Source: Gammaproteobacteria bacterium
GTDB lineage: Bacteria; Pseudomonadota; Gammaproteobacteria; Magnimaribacterales; AG-339-G14
Assembly: GCA_019652555.1 (NCBI GenBank)
Contig: BPAJ01000001.1
Location: 460,762 to 524,761 of the forward strand
Reading direction: 5' to 3'
DNA: 64,000 nt
Below, piece after piece: positions 1 through 10,396 of the stretch. Every line of letters starts with the position of its first letter. Position 1 is the first letter of the stretch. The notes under the pieces are model-generated. The model did no database searches, had not been told where the DNA came from, and worked only from the letters and a program-made list of their open reading frames with translations. A program made the position numbers and the translations under genes.

Positions 1-1169
1 AATTTCTCCTTTCGAAATCTCATAAAATCTTGGAATTAAGTTTACTAAAGTAGTTTTACCTGAACCTGATTTACCGACGATTGCAAGAGTATTCCCCTTT
101 CAATAGAAAAATTAACATTATCAAGAATTTTTTCATTTTCACTATAAGAAAAGCTGACGTTTTTAAATGTAATATCGCCTCTTATGTCTGATATTTCATC
201 GCTTCCATCGTTTATTTCAGGCTTAAGATCAATTTGATTGAAGATAACATCAGCCGCTGCAATTCCTCTTTGAATCATTGCATTCGTAAGAGACAAATAC
301 CTTACAGGTCTTGGAAGCATTGCTGCAGCACCAAAAATGCTATGAATGTTCCCGGAGACATTCTTTCAAAGAAAGAAGCATCTAAAGCTACCCAGGTAAT
401 TACAGCAAGTGCTAATGCTAGAAACATTTGAATAATTGGAGATTGAAGAGAGTTTGTTAATTCAAGCTTCAAATTTTGATTTCTATTATCATAATTTACA
501 GCATCAAATTTATTTATTTCGTTTCCTTGCTGACCAAATATTTTTACTTCTTTATTAGCATTAATAGATTCAGAACTTACTTGAGTAACGTCTCCCATAG
601 AGTTTTGAATTCTTGTACTTACTCTTTTCATTCTTTTACCTGCGAGAGATACCACCAACAAAATAAAAGGAGATGCTACAAAAGCAAAGCAGTAAGCTTC
701 CAATTCAAAAAAATCAAATATCCTAGAAGACCCAAAACAATTAAACCTCTCTTACCAAAATGGTTATAGCATATGTTCCAGAGTCCTTAATTTGTGTGAC
801 ATTAAAAGTCATCCTCGACAAAAGATGACCGCTGTTACTCATATCGTAAAAATTTGAGGGGAGATATACCAAAGATTTAAATAAGTCTTTTCTTAGATCA
901 TAAATTAATCTGGTTGAAACAATAGCCATATTAAAATGTCCAACGAAGTAACCTATTCCTCTTCCTAGAGCAAAAAGCAGAAGAAGCAAAGGAAGATAAA
1001 GATTTAGAGAGTTATCTGGTTTAGAAATATAATCTACTATCTGCCTGAACCAGTCAGCAATTCCAACCTGCGATAAAGCAAATAAAAGATATCCAGCAAA
1101 ACTTAATATGAAAAAACCCAAATTGGGAAAAACATAAGAAATTATCCTTGAATAGGAACTTTTTTTCAT
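1..1169 (-). CDS. msbA: MsbA-type lipid A/phospholipid ABC exporter (partial, frameshifted)
   Basis: Half-transporter that flips lipid A core across the inner membrane. The N-terminal half has several membrane helices and the MsbA-like stretch [20 protein letters not shown], followed by [20 protein letters not shown]. After the helices comes the start of the nucleotide-binding domain ([10 protein letters not shown], then the Walker A region near bases 60-100). The window starts inside this domain, so Walker B and the signature motif are missing. The protein is spread over three track ORFs (741-1169, 302-703, 45-320) that join end to end, so at least three single-base indels are present. It starts 12 bases after lolD on the same strand, so envelope-lipid and lipoprotein export genes are co-transcribed. 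Family assignment is firm; MsbA rather than another type I exporter is likely from the sequence and neighbours. Confidence 0.85.
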
Positions 1170-1181
1170 TTCTTTAGTATT

Positions 1182-1849
1182 TTAAACGAATATACCAGAA
1201 TCCATGGTAAGTATTTTATCTCCAAAACTTCTAAATTCTTGATCATGAGTAGCTACAATGACTGAAGAGTTATATTCTTCGGCAATATTATTTAGAAATC
1301 TTATTACCTCCTTTGAAGTACTCTTATCAAGATTACCTGTCGGCTCATCTAAAAAAATCAATTCAGGTCTATTTATTAAAGCTCTTGCCATTGCAACTCT
1401 CTGTTTTTCTCCTCCGGAAAGCTGACTTGGAAAATGATTCAATCGATCAGACAAATCAAATTTTTCTAAAATTTTAGAAGCTTCACTTAGGGATTTGTGT
1501 TTATCTATTCCAAGAATCATTGCGCTTAAAGCTACGTTTTCAACAGCTGTAAATTCTTTCAAAAGATGATGAAACTGATATACAAATCCCATATTTTTCC
1601 TTCTTAAGAAAGTTAACTTATTATGATTATTTTCATAATGAAGATTTTTATAAATTATTTGACCTTCTGAAAACGTGTCTAAGCCGCTCAATAAATTTAG
1701 TAATGTAGATTTACCAGATCCAGACCTACCATAAATAACGATTTTTCATTTGTATTTATCTGAAAATTAATTTTATTTACAGCCTTAATTAATTTATTAC
1801 CTTCTTCAAAGACTTTAGATATTTCTCTGGCTTCAAGTAAATTATTCAT
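1182..1849 (-). CDS. lolD: Lipoprotein-releasing system ATPase LolD (one frameshift)
   Basis: ATPase of the LolCDE complex that extracts lipoproteins from the inner membrane and passes them to LolA. Visible motifs: Walker A GRSGSGKST, Q-loop region MGFVYQFHHLLKEFTAVENV, signature LSGGEKQRVAMARAL, Walker B LIFLDEPTGNLD, and H-loop VATHD. I place the start at the ATG at 1847-1849 (MNNLLEAREISKVF), which overlaps the restored lolC stop by 8 bases and suggests translational coupling. The track shows only the part from 1691 because a one-base frame change lies just before Walker A, around 1740. The C-terminus is intact. Length of about 222 residues matches the family. Confidence 0.93.
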
Positions 1850-3081
1850 TTCTTAAGATTTCAACCGGATGAAGTTTACTTGCTCCTCGCAGGAAAAATT
1901 ACAGAGGCAACTGTTATTACTAAACTCACAGCAACTATATAGAAAAGAGAATCAATTCTAATGTCATAAGGAAAATAAGAAATGAAATAAGTACCAAGAT
2001 ACTCCATTAATCTAGATAATTGAGATTCAAATATGGTGGATCCTATTAAGAAAGTTATTCCTGGGCCAAAAATCAAACCTAAAATCGTTCCAATTAAAGC
2101 TATTAATATTCCTAAAAATAAAAAAACTTTGTAGATTTCTTTACTAGTCATACCCATGGTTTGCAAAATAGCAATTTGTTCTCTTTTTTCATTGATCATT
2201 GTCATCAACATCGAAACAATATTGAAGGCTGCAACAACTATTATTAGAGATAATAAAAGAAACACTAAACTTTTTCCATCATGATGGCTTCGAATAATGG
2301 ACCGTATGTATATGACCAATCTTCTGCATTCATTAAGATATTTGTATCTTTCTCAGCAAGTATCAAAGATTGCCAAACTAGGTAGGGAGCTTCAAAAAGA
2401 TCATTATATTTAAGTCTAAAACCATGAATTTTATTTTCTAATCCTGTCAAAATTCCAGCGTTTTCTAGCGAGACATAGGCAAGTGTTTCATCAATATCTT
2501 TAGAACCAACATTAAATATTCCTACTATTTAAAAACTTTTGATCTTGGAAAATATCCGGCAAATGAAGAGTTATTGTCGGGTAAAATTAAAGAACTTTAT
2601 CTCCTAGATTAACATCTAGTTTTCTTGCTAATAATTTTCCAATAATGAGGCCATTATTATCTTGTAGATTAGAAAAAAATCTTCTTTCATATATTCGTGT
2701 ATGACAGATACCGTTTTATCTTTATCGGGTGATACACCATTTACAAGAGTACCAGCTACAGAAATCACTTTTTATTAAAGCTTCGGTTTCAATATAGGGA
2801 GAAATTCCTAGAATATTTTTATCACCATATAGGTTGAGTTCGATATTCTCCCAATCATCGAGAGGATTTACGCCGTATATAGATGCATGAGGAATAACGT
2901 TTAGAACTCTCTCTTTTAATTCCTTCTCAAATCCATTCATTACTGAAGAGACTATTATTAAAACAGCTACTCCAAGAGACGTGGAAATAAAAGCCAGAGC
3001 TGAGATGAAAGAGAGAAAGCCAGACTTTCTCCCCCTCAGGTATCTCAAAGCTATAAATAAAGGAGTATAGTTTTGAGACAT
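1842..3081 (-). CDS. lolC: Lipoprotein-releasing permease LolC/LolE (several frameshifts)
   Basis: Membrane subunit of the lipoprotein release complex. The N-terminus (FIALRYLRGRKSGFLSFISA, then a first helix) is typical of LolC/E; a periplasmic domain follows and three C-terminal helices include ILQTMGMTSKEIYKVF, the conserved FtsX-like cytoplasmic loop. In the correct frame the end reads ASKLHPVEILRNE and stops at 1842-1844, overlapping lolD. Four or five frame changes fall at about 1870, 2290, 2450-2600 and 2730. Restored length of about 413 residues fits the family. Only one permease gene is seen, so it may act as a LolF-like homodimer, but the missing partner could lie elsewhere. Confidence 0.88.
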
Positions 3082-3120
3082 TTGAATTGTTTCAAAACTA
3101 TTTTTTTAATATTTGATTTT

Positions 3121-4545
3121 TCATTGATTCAAACATTTTGCCCTATACGGAGGCATCATTTGAGCCATTAAATCTGCAGAAAACTGTTTATAAACTGCCT
3201 TGGCATGACTGAACTCCTTAAACCCATCATGTCCATGATATGATCCCGTTCCGCTAGGTCCTACCCCTCCGAAAGGAAGTTCTCCTGACCAATATGCCAA
3301 ATAACATCATTTAAAGTTACTCCACCAGAGGTAGTATTTTCAAGAACCTTTTCTCTTTATCCTTATCTTTACTGAAAAGATAAAGTCCTAGAGGTCTCTC
3401 TTTAGAATTAACATAACTAACAGTTTCGTTAAAATCATCATATTCCTTTACAGGTAATACTGGACCAAAGATTTCTTCTTGCATTATTTTCATATCATCA
3501 GTTGGATTTAAAACCAAAGTCGGAGGAATTTTATGCAATTCTTGCTGCTCAAAATCTTCGTCAGCTGGATTTATCTCTAATACCTCAGCTCCTTTTCTTT
3601 TGCGTCAGCTACAAGTTCATTAATTCTTTCGTAATGTTTCTCGTTGATAACGGAAGTATAATCCTCGTTATATTTTAAATCCTCAAACATCTCACCAATG
3701 ACTTCGCTAGATGCATTAGCAAACTCTTTACTTTTACCTTTTGGAAGCATTAGATAATCTGGAGCTAAACATATTTGTCCGGCATTCATTGTCTTACCAC
3801 GCATGACTTTTTTTGCTACTTCAGACAAATTAGCGTCTTCATCAACAATCACAGGTGATTTTCCTCCTAATTCTAAAGTAACCGGAACTAAATTTTCAGA
3901 TGCAGCTTTCATCACTTTTTACCAATTTGAGTTCCTCCAGTAAATAAAAGGTGGTCAAATGGCAATGCACTAAAGGCTGCGCCAACTTCTGCATCTCAGT
4001 AAATACTGCCGCTTCAGATTTATCGAAATAAGCTTCAAACATTTTTTAGTTATTTCCGAGGTAGCAGGAGTCAATTCAGAAGGTTTAATCATGGTTCTAT
4101 TTCCAGCTGCAAAAATACCTGCAAGAGGCGCTAAAACTAAATTCACCGGAAAATTCCATGGACTTATTACTCCAACAGTGCCAAGCGGTTGATACTTGAT
4201 ATAGGATTTTGAGCCAAGGAAGCCCATCATTAATCTTATGAAAAATGGTTGATTTACATTTGATGGTCTTTTTTCATCCTTAGTCCACTTATCTATATTT
4301 TTTAATGCATGCTCCAAAACTCCGATAGTAGAAACAATTTCAGAAAAGAAACTTGCTTTGGGATCTCTATTACCAAAATCCTTTTGGAGAGCATCCAATA
4401 TTTCTTCATTATATTCTTTGAGCATCGCAATACAGCGATTAAGCCTGTCCTTTCTTAATTCTATACTTGCAGGACCTTCTTCAATGTGAAGTTTCTTTTG
4501 GAGTTTTAATATATTCTCCATTTCTTGTAACGTTTCAGTACTCAT
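3121..4545 (-). CDS. Aldehyde dehydrogenase, coniferyl-aldehyde-dehydrogenase type (frameshifted)
   Basis: NAD(P)-dependent oxidation of an aldehyde to the acid. Motifs: [20 protein letters not shown] and MIKPSE (cofactor binding), [19 protein letters not shown] with the catalytic Glu, [12 protein letters not shown] with the catalytic Cys, and EIFGPVLPV. The C-terminal segment carrying [18 protein letters not shown] and [10 protein letters not shown] lies in another frame, ending at a TGA at 3121. The Cys context (GQICLAPDY) and short N-terminus match the coniferyl aldehyde dehydrogenase subgroup, which also takes fatty and aromatic aldehydes. About four frame changes (near 3330, 3570, 3940 and 4030) split it in the track. 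It sits 20 bases downstream of the SDR in the same transcript. Substrate is not predictable. Confidence 0.88.
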
Positions 4546-4564
4546 ATTTTTCTCCTTTCAAAAT

Positions 4565-5458
4565 TTAAACTGATCTTTGTTTTTTATCCTTTTCATTAGA
4601 TTTTTTTATCGTATTTCTTATATTATCCCAATCTTCGTCAGTTAGGCTATTAAGATTAGCAAAAGTACCTGATGAAGAAAGATACTGCGCACCATCAATT
4701 GCAATGGTTTGCCCAGTTAAATATTCACATCCATCAGCCATCAAAAAAGTCGCTAAATTTCCAAGTTCTTCCATTTCTCCTGCCCTTTGCAAGGGAATAT
4801 TCATATACTGGCTTGAAACTTTTTCATCTTTATTAGAGTCGCCTGTCTGGGGCATTAATCTCGACCAAGCTCCCTCTGTAGGAAAAGGACCAGGAGCAAT
4901 TGCGTTTAACCTTATCCCATACTGCCCCCATTCAACAGCCAACGATTTTGTCATGGCATTAATTCCTGATTTAGACATTGCAGAAGGTATAACAAAGGGA
5001 GAACCTGTCCATACCCAAGTTGCTAGAATTGAAACAATGCTGCCCTTTTGCTTATTTTCAATCCATCTTTTACCAACTGCGTTTGTTATATAAAAAGTTC
5101 CGTGAAAAACGATGCTAGCAATAGCATTAAAACCATTAGCAGATAAATCCTTGGTTCTGCTGATGAAATTACCTGCGGCATTGTTAACCAAGCCAGTTAA
5201 AGGTTTCTCTGCAAATAAATCTTCTATTGCCGATTCAATTGCTAGAGAATCTCTAATGTCTAAAGCAAAACATGAAATATTACCGCCCGTTTCATCGGTT
5301 AGTTCTTTTACCGTATCTTGTAAAACTGGTTCTCTTCTTCCACAAATTACAACCTCAGAACCATGTTTCAAAAAATGTCTAGACATTTCCTTTCCTAATC
5401 CTGAGCCTCCGCCCGTTACAAGAATCCTTTGTCCTTTTAAAGCATCTTTACTAAACAT
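4565..5458 (-). CDS. 2,4-dienoyl-CoA reductase-like SDR
   Basis: Intact 297-residue short-chain dehydrogenase. The cofactor motif TGGGSGLG is at residues 15-22 and NNAAG follows. The usual YxxxK is replaced by PSAMSKSG, and AVEWGQYGIRLNAIAPGP follows. This Ser-x-x-x-Lys arrangement with PSA is characteristic of the eukaryotic-type NADPH 2,4-dienoyl-CoA reductases (DECR1 and PDCR/SPS19), so the missing Tyr is expected and not a defect. The enzyme would reduce dienoyl-CoA intermediates of unsaturated fatty-acid beta-oxidation. Its start overlaps the MFS stop by 8 bases and the aldehyde dehydrogenase follows directly. Confidence in the SDR fold is very high, in the DECR role good. Confidence 0.85.
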   Translation of the reverse strand: MFSKDALKGQRILVTGGGSGLGKEMSRHFLKHGSEVVICGRREPVLQDTVKELTDETGGNISCFALDIRDSLAIESAIEDLFAEKPLTGLVNNAAGNFISRTKDLSANGFNAIASIVFHGTFYITNAVGKRWIENKQKGSIVSILATWVWTGSPFVIPSAMSKSGINAMTKSLAVEWGQYGIRLNAIAPGPFPTEGAWSRLMPQTGDSNKDEKVSSQYMNIPLQRAGEMEELGNLATFLMADGCEYLTGQTIAIDGAQYLSSSGTFANLNSLTDEDWDNIRNTIKKSNEKDKKQRSV

Positions 5459-6689
5459 CCTCTCTCACTCCTGTTTTAATAAAATTAAAAAATAGTTTTT
5501 GATTATAAAACATATATAAGATAAGAAATAACCCCAAAAAAGAAATAAAAAGATATGGAAAGCTTGGATTAATCATATACAAAGGCATTATTGAAAAAGG
5601 AGTTAATAAATGACCCAAAGGAAAGACTGTGCCCATCATTCCAGAAGCAGATCCTTGTTCATTCTTATTTATTGATAAGGAGAGAATAGAAACATTACCA
5701 GGTCTTGCCAACCCACCTCCGAAACCAAATATAGCTAACAATAAATAGAAGGAAATAATTTCTTCTACATTTGAAAGCATGTAGAAAACAATAGACATAA
5801 GAAATAGACCTATAAAAACTAGAGATTTAGGATTTAGGGAATATTTATCAACTATGAAAAGTTGCGTGATTAACCCTGATAAAGCGACTATTGCAAAGCC
5901 AATTGAGACAAAGAAATACAAATCTTCAGGGTTTTTTATAATTACGTCGTTTACATACAATGAGGAAGTCAAAACTATACAAGCATTTGCAATTCCCAAA
6001 AAGAAGCGATTATCAAGAAGGAAATACTCTTTATCTGAAAATTTAAGCCTTTCATTATCTTCCTGATTTTGAAAAACGAATCGTCTTTTTTAATAATTTG
6101 AAATTGAAAAAACCTATCAAAAGTCCTAATAAACTCAAGAAACAAAAGGCATCAATATATTATTACCAGATAACAACATTATAAAACCAACAGCTACTGG
6201 ACCTAAAACAACTCCAAATTGCCAGCCTGCATCTAGCCTAGCAAATCCCGAAGTTCTATTTGTGGTATCTGTAATGTCTGCAATTCTTCCTCCTGCGGAG
6301 GGTCTAACTGCACTTCCTAGCAAGCCATTAATTAATCTTGCTCCAATAAGCATTATAAAAAGAAGAGAAAGAGAAATAGGATAAAGTTGCGCAACTTTTA
6401 TAATTCCTGCAAATAAAAATAAAGAAATAGCAAAACCGATAATACCGAGCATGAAAATCTTACTTCTTCCTATTTTATCGCTTAATCTTCCCCAAAAAGG
6501 GCTAAAGAAGATCCATGCTAAAGCAGAAATAGAAAAAATCAGTCCTACTTGAAACTCATTAAATCCTAAAGATCTTATTTCTTGAGGAATTAATATAAAA
6601 ATTGTTGATTGACCAGCCCCAATGCATGCCAAAGCCCCAGATAAAACCCATATAGAATTTGGAGTTTTATTTTTTTTAGTCATACGCAA
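5451..6689 (-). CDS. MFS transporter, drug-efflux/TetA-like (frameshifted)
   Basis: Twelve-helix major facilitator. The N-terminal half (MRMTKKNKTPNSIWVLSGAL onward) has motif A as GRLSDKIGRSK between helices 2 and 3. ARLINGLLGSAVRPSAGGRI and TSGFARLDAGWQFGVVLGP resemble motif C-type TetA/multidrug exporters. The C-terminal half is track ORF 5451-5999; the two halves meet in 6000-6135 through one or two frame changes. It overlaps the upstream unknown gene by 14 bases and the downstream SDR by 8, so it is translated within one operon. Substrate is unknown. Confidence 0.82.
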
Positions 6690-7230
6690 GTAACAAACTA
6701 AAAATATTATTTGATGAATAATCTAAAATAAGAAATTCATAATATTCAGTAAGCGCATGAGTCCATTCGTGTTCAAATTTTTTTGGCTCATTAGATAATT
6801 CCTTTTTTAATACAAAAAATTCAGTCTCTTTCTTTGAGATCAGTTTTATTTTTGTCATTAAAGCTTCTTTAAGGTCATCAGAAATATTTGGAGTGTTCTT
6901 TCGCTCTTTTAATATAATTTTTGTTAAAGAATTAAAAAATTCATGATTATCAATTAATTGATAATCTGAATCGTTTAATAAATTACTTTTAAAGGGCCCA
7001 TGAAAACCTTTTACTTTGTTGAACATGAAATCAGTTAATTGAAAGTCAAGCATTCCTTTTTCTAATATTTGATTTATTAAAAAAGAACTTTCTATTGAAT
7101 TTAAGTATTCATTAAAAGTTAGATGAACAAAAATTGCCTGCCCATGTTCGTGCAAACGCATAGAATCTATACCAGAAAGCTTGATATTTAAATTATCAGG
7201 AAAGGAAATGACATTTCTATTGCCAGTCAT
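6676..7230 (-). CDS. Hypothetical protein between trpS and an MFS gene
   Basis: I do not recognise this intact 184-residue protein. It has no signal peptide or clear membrane helix, is rich in Lys, Glu, Phe and Asn, and looks soluble and mostly helical, with short charged helices such as LKEALMTKIKLISKKETEFF. It contains a HEHGQAIFVHL segment near residue 27 and a HEWTHALTEYYEF segment near residue 153. The spaced His/Glu residues might bind metal, but no known motif fits. It overlaps trpS by 4 bases (ATGA) and the MFS gene by 14, so it is co-translated with both. Its homologues would need a profile search. Confidence 0.75.
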   Translation of the reverse strand: MTGNRNVISFPDNLNIKLSGIDSMRLHEHGQAIFVHLTFNEYLNSIESSFLINQILEKGMLDFQLTDFMFNKVKGFHGPFKSNLLNDSDYQLIDNHEFFNSLTKIILKERKNTPNISDDLKEALMTKIKLISKKETEFFVLKKELSNEPKKFEHEWTHALTEYYEFLILDYSSNNIFSLLLAYD

Positions 7231-8210
7231 AAAGATCTAATACCTACCAAAGATCTAATTTTTTTTAGGTTTGCTGAAGCTATTTTTTGGGCTTTAATTT
7301 CCCCTTCTCTTAAAATCTCTTCTACCTTTTTTGGATTATTTATTAAATTTAGATATTTATCTCTAAAGGGCGCTAATTCGTGATTGATAATCTTAAAAAG
7401 TTCTTTTTTTAAGTCTCCCCAACCCATTCCCTCATCAAAATAATCATTTATTTTTATAAGATCTTTTTCATTTCCAAAACACTTGAAATATTTATATAAA
7501 ATAGAATTTTTAGGTTTTTTCTCACCAGGCTCTAGAGAATCAGTTTTAATTTGATTTATTTTTTTTTGAAGTGTTTTTTCTCCTGAAAAGAGATCAATAT
7601 AATTTGAGTAACTTTTTGACATCTTATTACCATCTATTCCAGGTAAAACTGAGTTTGTCTCATCAATCATTGGCTCTGGCAGATTAAAAAAATTGCCGTA
7701 AGTTAAATTAAATTTATTAGCAATATCTCTTGTCATTTCAATGTGTTGCTTTTGATCACTCCCGACAGGAATCAACTCTGCATTAAAGATCAAAATGTCA
7801 GAAGACATCAATATAGGGTAATTATACAAACCCATTTGTACATTTTTGTCTTTGTCTTTTCCGTTTGTGGCATCTTGAAGAGCTTTATATGCGTGTGCTC
7901 TATTCATCAGCCCTTTAGGAGTAATAGAAGTAAGTATCCAGTTCAACTCCATAATTTCTGGAATGCTTGACTGTCTATAAAAGACTGTATTTTTTAAGTT
8001 CAATCCGCAGGCAATCCAAGCAGCTGCTATTGAGAGTGTAGATTGATGTGTTAAATCAGGATCTTGTTGTTTTATTAAGGAATGATAATCAGCTAAAAAA
8101 ATAAAAGACTTTGATTTTTTTGATAATTCTATCGCAGGACGCATAGCTCCTACATAATTTCCTAAATGTGGAGAACCATTAGTTGTTATGCCAGTTAAAA
8201 CAGAAGACAT
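7227..8210 (-). CDS. trpS: Tryptophanyl-tRNA synthetase
   Basis: Class I aminoacyl-tRNA synthetase charging tRNA-Trp in the cytoplasm. The 327-residue protein is intact and of normal length. The HIGH-type motif appears as SPHLGNYVGAMRP at residues 13-25 and the KMSKS motif as GNKMSKSYSN near residue 197. The specificity segment PILMSSDILIFNAELIPVG and GSDQKQHIEMTRDIA are characteristic of TrpRS. A rho-independent terminator lies just upstream of the ATG, so transcription must begin very close to the gene or read through (see the leader candidate). It is the first protein gene of the long minus-strand run that ends in msbA. Confidence 0.97.
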   Translation of the reverse strand: MSSVLTGITTNGSPHLGNYVGAMRPAIELSKKSKSFIFLADYHSLIKQQDPDLTHQSTLSIAAAWIACGLNLKNTVFYRQSSIPEIMELNWILTSITPKGLMNRAHAYKALQDATNGKDKDKNVQMGLYNYPILMSSDILIFNAELIPVGSDQKQHIEMTRDIANKFNLTYGNFFNLPEPMIDETNSVLPGIDGNKMSKSYSNYIDLFSGEKTLQKKINQIKTDSLEPGEKKPKNSILYKYFKCFGNEKDLIKINDYFDEGMGWGDLKKELFKIINHELAPFRDKYLNLINNPKKVEEILREGEIKAQKIASANLKKIRSLVGIRSL

Positions 8211-8220
8211 GTGGTTAGTA

Positions 8221-8250
8221 TAAAAAAAAACACCAACAAAGTGGTGTTTT
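8221..8250 (-). terminator. Strong intrinsic terminator upstream of trpS
   Basis: On the minus strand AAAACACCA pairs with TGGTGTTTT (8227-8235 with 8242-8250) over a six-base loop and runs straight into an uninterrupted T tract. It lies about 10 bases before the trpS ATG. It therefore ends the tRNA-Ser/structured-RNA transcript or serves as an attenuator for trpS. Confidence 0.75.
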
Positions 8251-8375
8251 TAACCGAAGTTAAAGGGGTCTAGTGGGTTGACTAGCACAGGCGAAAAACC
8301 CTTCTCCCTGTAGGTGGCGTAATTTCTTACGTCTTCTCACCCTTCTCCTTCTATTCTTTAGCTTCCTTTTTATCG
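8226..8375 (-). ncRNA. Candidate structured RNA or trpS leader
   Basis: This stretch is visibly GC-richer than its surroundings and holds no plausible ORF. Read on the minus strand it contains consecutive hairpins: GACGTAA/TTACGCC closed by a GAAA tetraloop (8316-8333), ACAGG/CCTGT (8287-8311), CTAGT/ACTAG (8270-8285) and TTAAC-TTCG-GTTAA with a C(UUCG)G tetraloop (8250-8263). The intrinsic terminator follows. GNRA and UUCG tetraloops appear only on the minus strand, which points to the transcribed strand. I could not match it to 4.5S RNA, tmRNA, RNase P or a riboswitch. It could be a stand-alone small RNA cut from the tRNA transcript or a trpS attenuation leader. Confidence 0.5.
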
Positions 8376-8531
8376 TCTCGAGTTAATAAAATTTTCACTA
8401 AAGCTTAAGTATGATTTTAGGTAAGTGAAAAACTTTTGCAATAGCAAAATAAGACTTTTTAAGATTAAGTTTTCATAAAAAAAAATTCTTTTATCTCTGA
8501 AGATTATGAAAACTTTTTTTTTAAAAATTTT
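8376..8531. other. AT-rich spacer between tRNA-Ser and the structured region
   Basis: About 155 bases, dominated by A/T runs. I see no gene, convincing promoter or repeat. The track ORF over it (8370-8603) is a shadow that runs into the antisense of tRNA-Ser. Confidence 0.5.
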
Positions 8532-8623
8532 TGGCGGAGGGGGTGGGATTCGAACCCACGAGGCCATTGCTGACCTGCCGGTTTTCAAGACCGGTGCATT
8601 CAACCAAGCTCTGCCACCCCTCC
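8532..8623 (-). tRNA. tRNA-Ser (anticodon TGA)
   Basis: Read on the minus strand this is a 92-base class II tRNA. Acceptor stem GGAGGGG pairs with CCCCTCC, the CCA end is encoded, the T-loop is GGTTCGAATCC, and the variable arm is long as expected for serine. The anticodon loop is TTGAAAA within ACCGGTC/GACCGGT-type pairing, giving anticodon TGA, which reads UCN codons. Confidence 0.96.
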
Positions 8624-8672
8624 ATTGATATATAAGCTTTTCAGAGCTTTGTTTAGTATTTAAAGCAGTTCT

Positions 8673-10237
8673 TTAATTACCTGAAACTTTTCTATCTATT
8701 CCTTCCCAATAAGGATCTCTCAATTCTCTTCTGAGAATTTTTCCTGAAGGATTTCGAGGAAGTTCTTTAATGAATTCTATAGATTTAGGACACTTATAGG
8801 CAGCAATCTGAGATCTGGTATAGCTGATAATTTCTTCTTCAGATAATGAGCTTTCACCGATAACTACAAAACCTTTTACAGATTCACCCCATTTTTCATC
8901 CGGAACTCCCACTACCGCAGCATCTAAAATTTCATCATGACTCATCAAGGCATTTTTCCACTTCCGCTGGATATATATTTTCTCCTCCTGAGACAATCAT
9001 ATCTTTAACTCTATCATGAATGAAAAGAAATCCTTCTTCGTCAAAAAAATCCTGCATCTCCAGAATAGAACCAACCATCAACAATTGATTCCTTGGTTGC
9101 ATCGGGTTTATTCCAATATCCTTTCATATTTAGTTTTGATTTGGATATAACTTCTCCGATTTCTCCAGTTTCAAGGTCATTTCCATCATCATCAATAACT
9201 TTTAATTCAACTCCTTTAAGCGCTTTACCACAGGATCTTAACTTACCTCTTTCAGGATTATGATCATCAGGCATCATCATGGTTATTGCACCCGTTGTTT
9301 CTGTTAAACCATACACTTGATAGAGATCACACTTCATGATTTCTCTAGCTTTAACGATAGTGCTTTCTGCAATTGGTGAAGCTCCATAAACAACAAATTC
9401 CAAAGATGAGAAATCTGTGGTGATTGAATCAGGATGACTGATTAAAAATAAAATAACTGCAGGCACAAAAAGAGATGATTTTATTTTTTCATCTTCTATG
9501 AGTTGCAAAATTAAACCTGGATCGATATCAGCAATAATTATATTTCTACAGCCAAATATATAGCCCCAAATTCCCCAGTTAGTTCCAGCTACATGATACC
9601 CAGGCATACAAACAAGATTTGTACTTCCTTCTTCAAAGGGTACTATTCCGTCTATGGATTCATTGGCTGCAGCAAAATTTTCGTTAGTCAATTGAACTCC
9701 TTTTGGATGTCCTGTAGTTCCAGAAGTATAGAGTTGAAGAATGTCGTCGTTGGGAGAAGATTTTATTTCTGGGTTAGCTGAATTCTGTGAATTTCTCCAA
9801 GAAATGTAATCTTGATAATTTTCATGGTCTCCGTCTATAGCAACCACTTTTTTAATCTTTGGAAGATCTTCTAAAATTTGATCAATAACAGGGTAAAAAT
9901 CAGCACCTACAAAAAGAACTTCTGATTCAGAATCATTCAATACATAACTTACTTCAGGAGGTGCCAACCTCCAATTAACTCCAACCGTCACTGTATTTGA
10001 TTTTAATGTGCCAATTAAAACTTCAAAAAAGAAGTCAGAGTTTTTCCCATAATATGCAATCCGTGTATCAGGTTTACAACCGAGTTCTATAAGACCATTG
10101 GCAACCTGATTTGAATAATTATTTAATTCTTTATAAGTTGTTTCACGATCTAAAAATTTATGAGCTACTGAATCGGGAGTTCTGCTAAAACGCCATTCAA
10201 ATAATTCTTGTAAGGTTTTATTTTCAGGTATTTTCAT
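8673..10237 (-). CDS. Fatty-acid/aryl acyl-CoA ligase (AMP-forming; frameshifted)
   Basis: Activates a carboxylic acid to its CoA thioester through an acyl-AMP. The P-loop-like core [14 protein letters not shown] is near residue 170, followed by [18 protein letters not shown] and [10 protein letters not shown]. The C-terminal lid ([33 protein letters not shown] with the catalytic Lys) lies in another frame. Two closely spaced frame changes near 8990-9050 separate the halves; the bridging segment reads as the expected [16 protein letters not shown]. Restored length of about 521 residues is normal. It is alone on the minus strand, preceded by the small-protein promoter region. The acid substrate cannot be told. 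Confidence 0.9.
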
Positions 10238-10286
10238 AATCTAGTTGTATTTTTTTTTAGTTGATAAAGTGATTTTTAACATTAGT

Positions 10287-10315
10287 TTGACAGAAAATAG
10301 CTTTGATAGTAGTAA
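10287..10315 (+). promoter_or_regulatory. Putative sigma70 promoter of the small membrane protein gene
   Basis: A perfect -35 box TTGACA (10287-10292) is followed after 17 bases by TAGTAA as a weaker -10. The predicted start would leave a leader of about 75 bases ahead of the ATG at 10397. Together with a GGGGAGG Shine-Dalgarno at 10384-10390 this suggests strong, independent expression. Confidence 0.5.
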
Positions 10316-10396
10316 ATTTTTTTAAAATATTGCTAGCTATTTTCCTATATGTTTTTATTACCTTAGCTAAATCACATATTAATGGGGAGGTACCTT

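Noticed and set aside
4565-5458. SDR with a lost catalytic Tyr (inactive enzyme)
   Set aside because: The PSAMSKSG arrangement is normal for 2,4-dienoyl-CoA reductases, so it is a family feature.
8226-8375. 4.5S RNA, tmRNA or RNase P RNA
   Set aside because: None of the diagnostic sequences (GGTCAGGTCCGGAAGG-type loop, tmRNA tRNA-like end, GAGGAAAGTCC) is present, so I left it as an unnamed candidate.
8370-8603. 77-residue track ORF on the minus strand
   Set aside because: It runs into tRNA-Ser(TGA) and its sequence there is simply the translated tRNA; no ribosome site or family.
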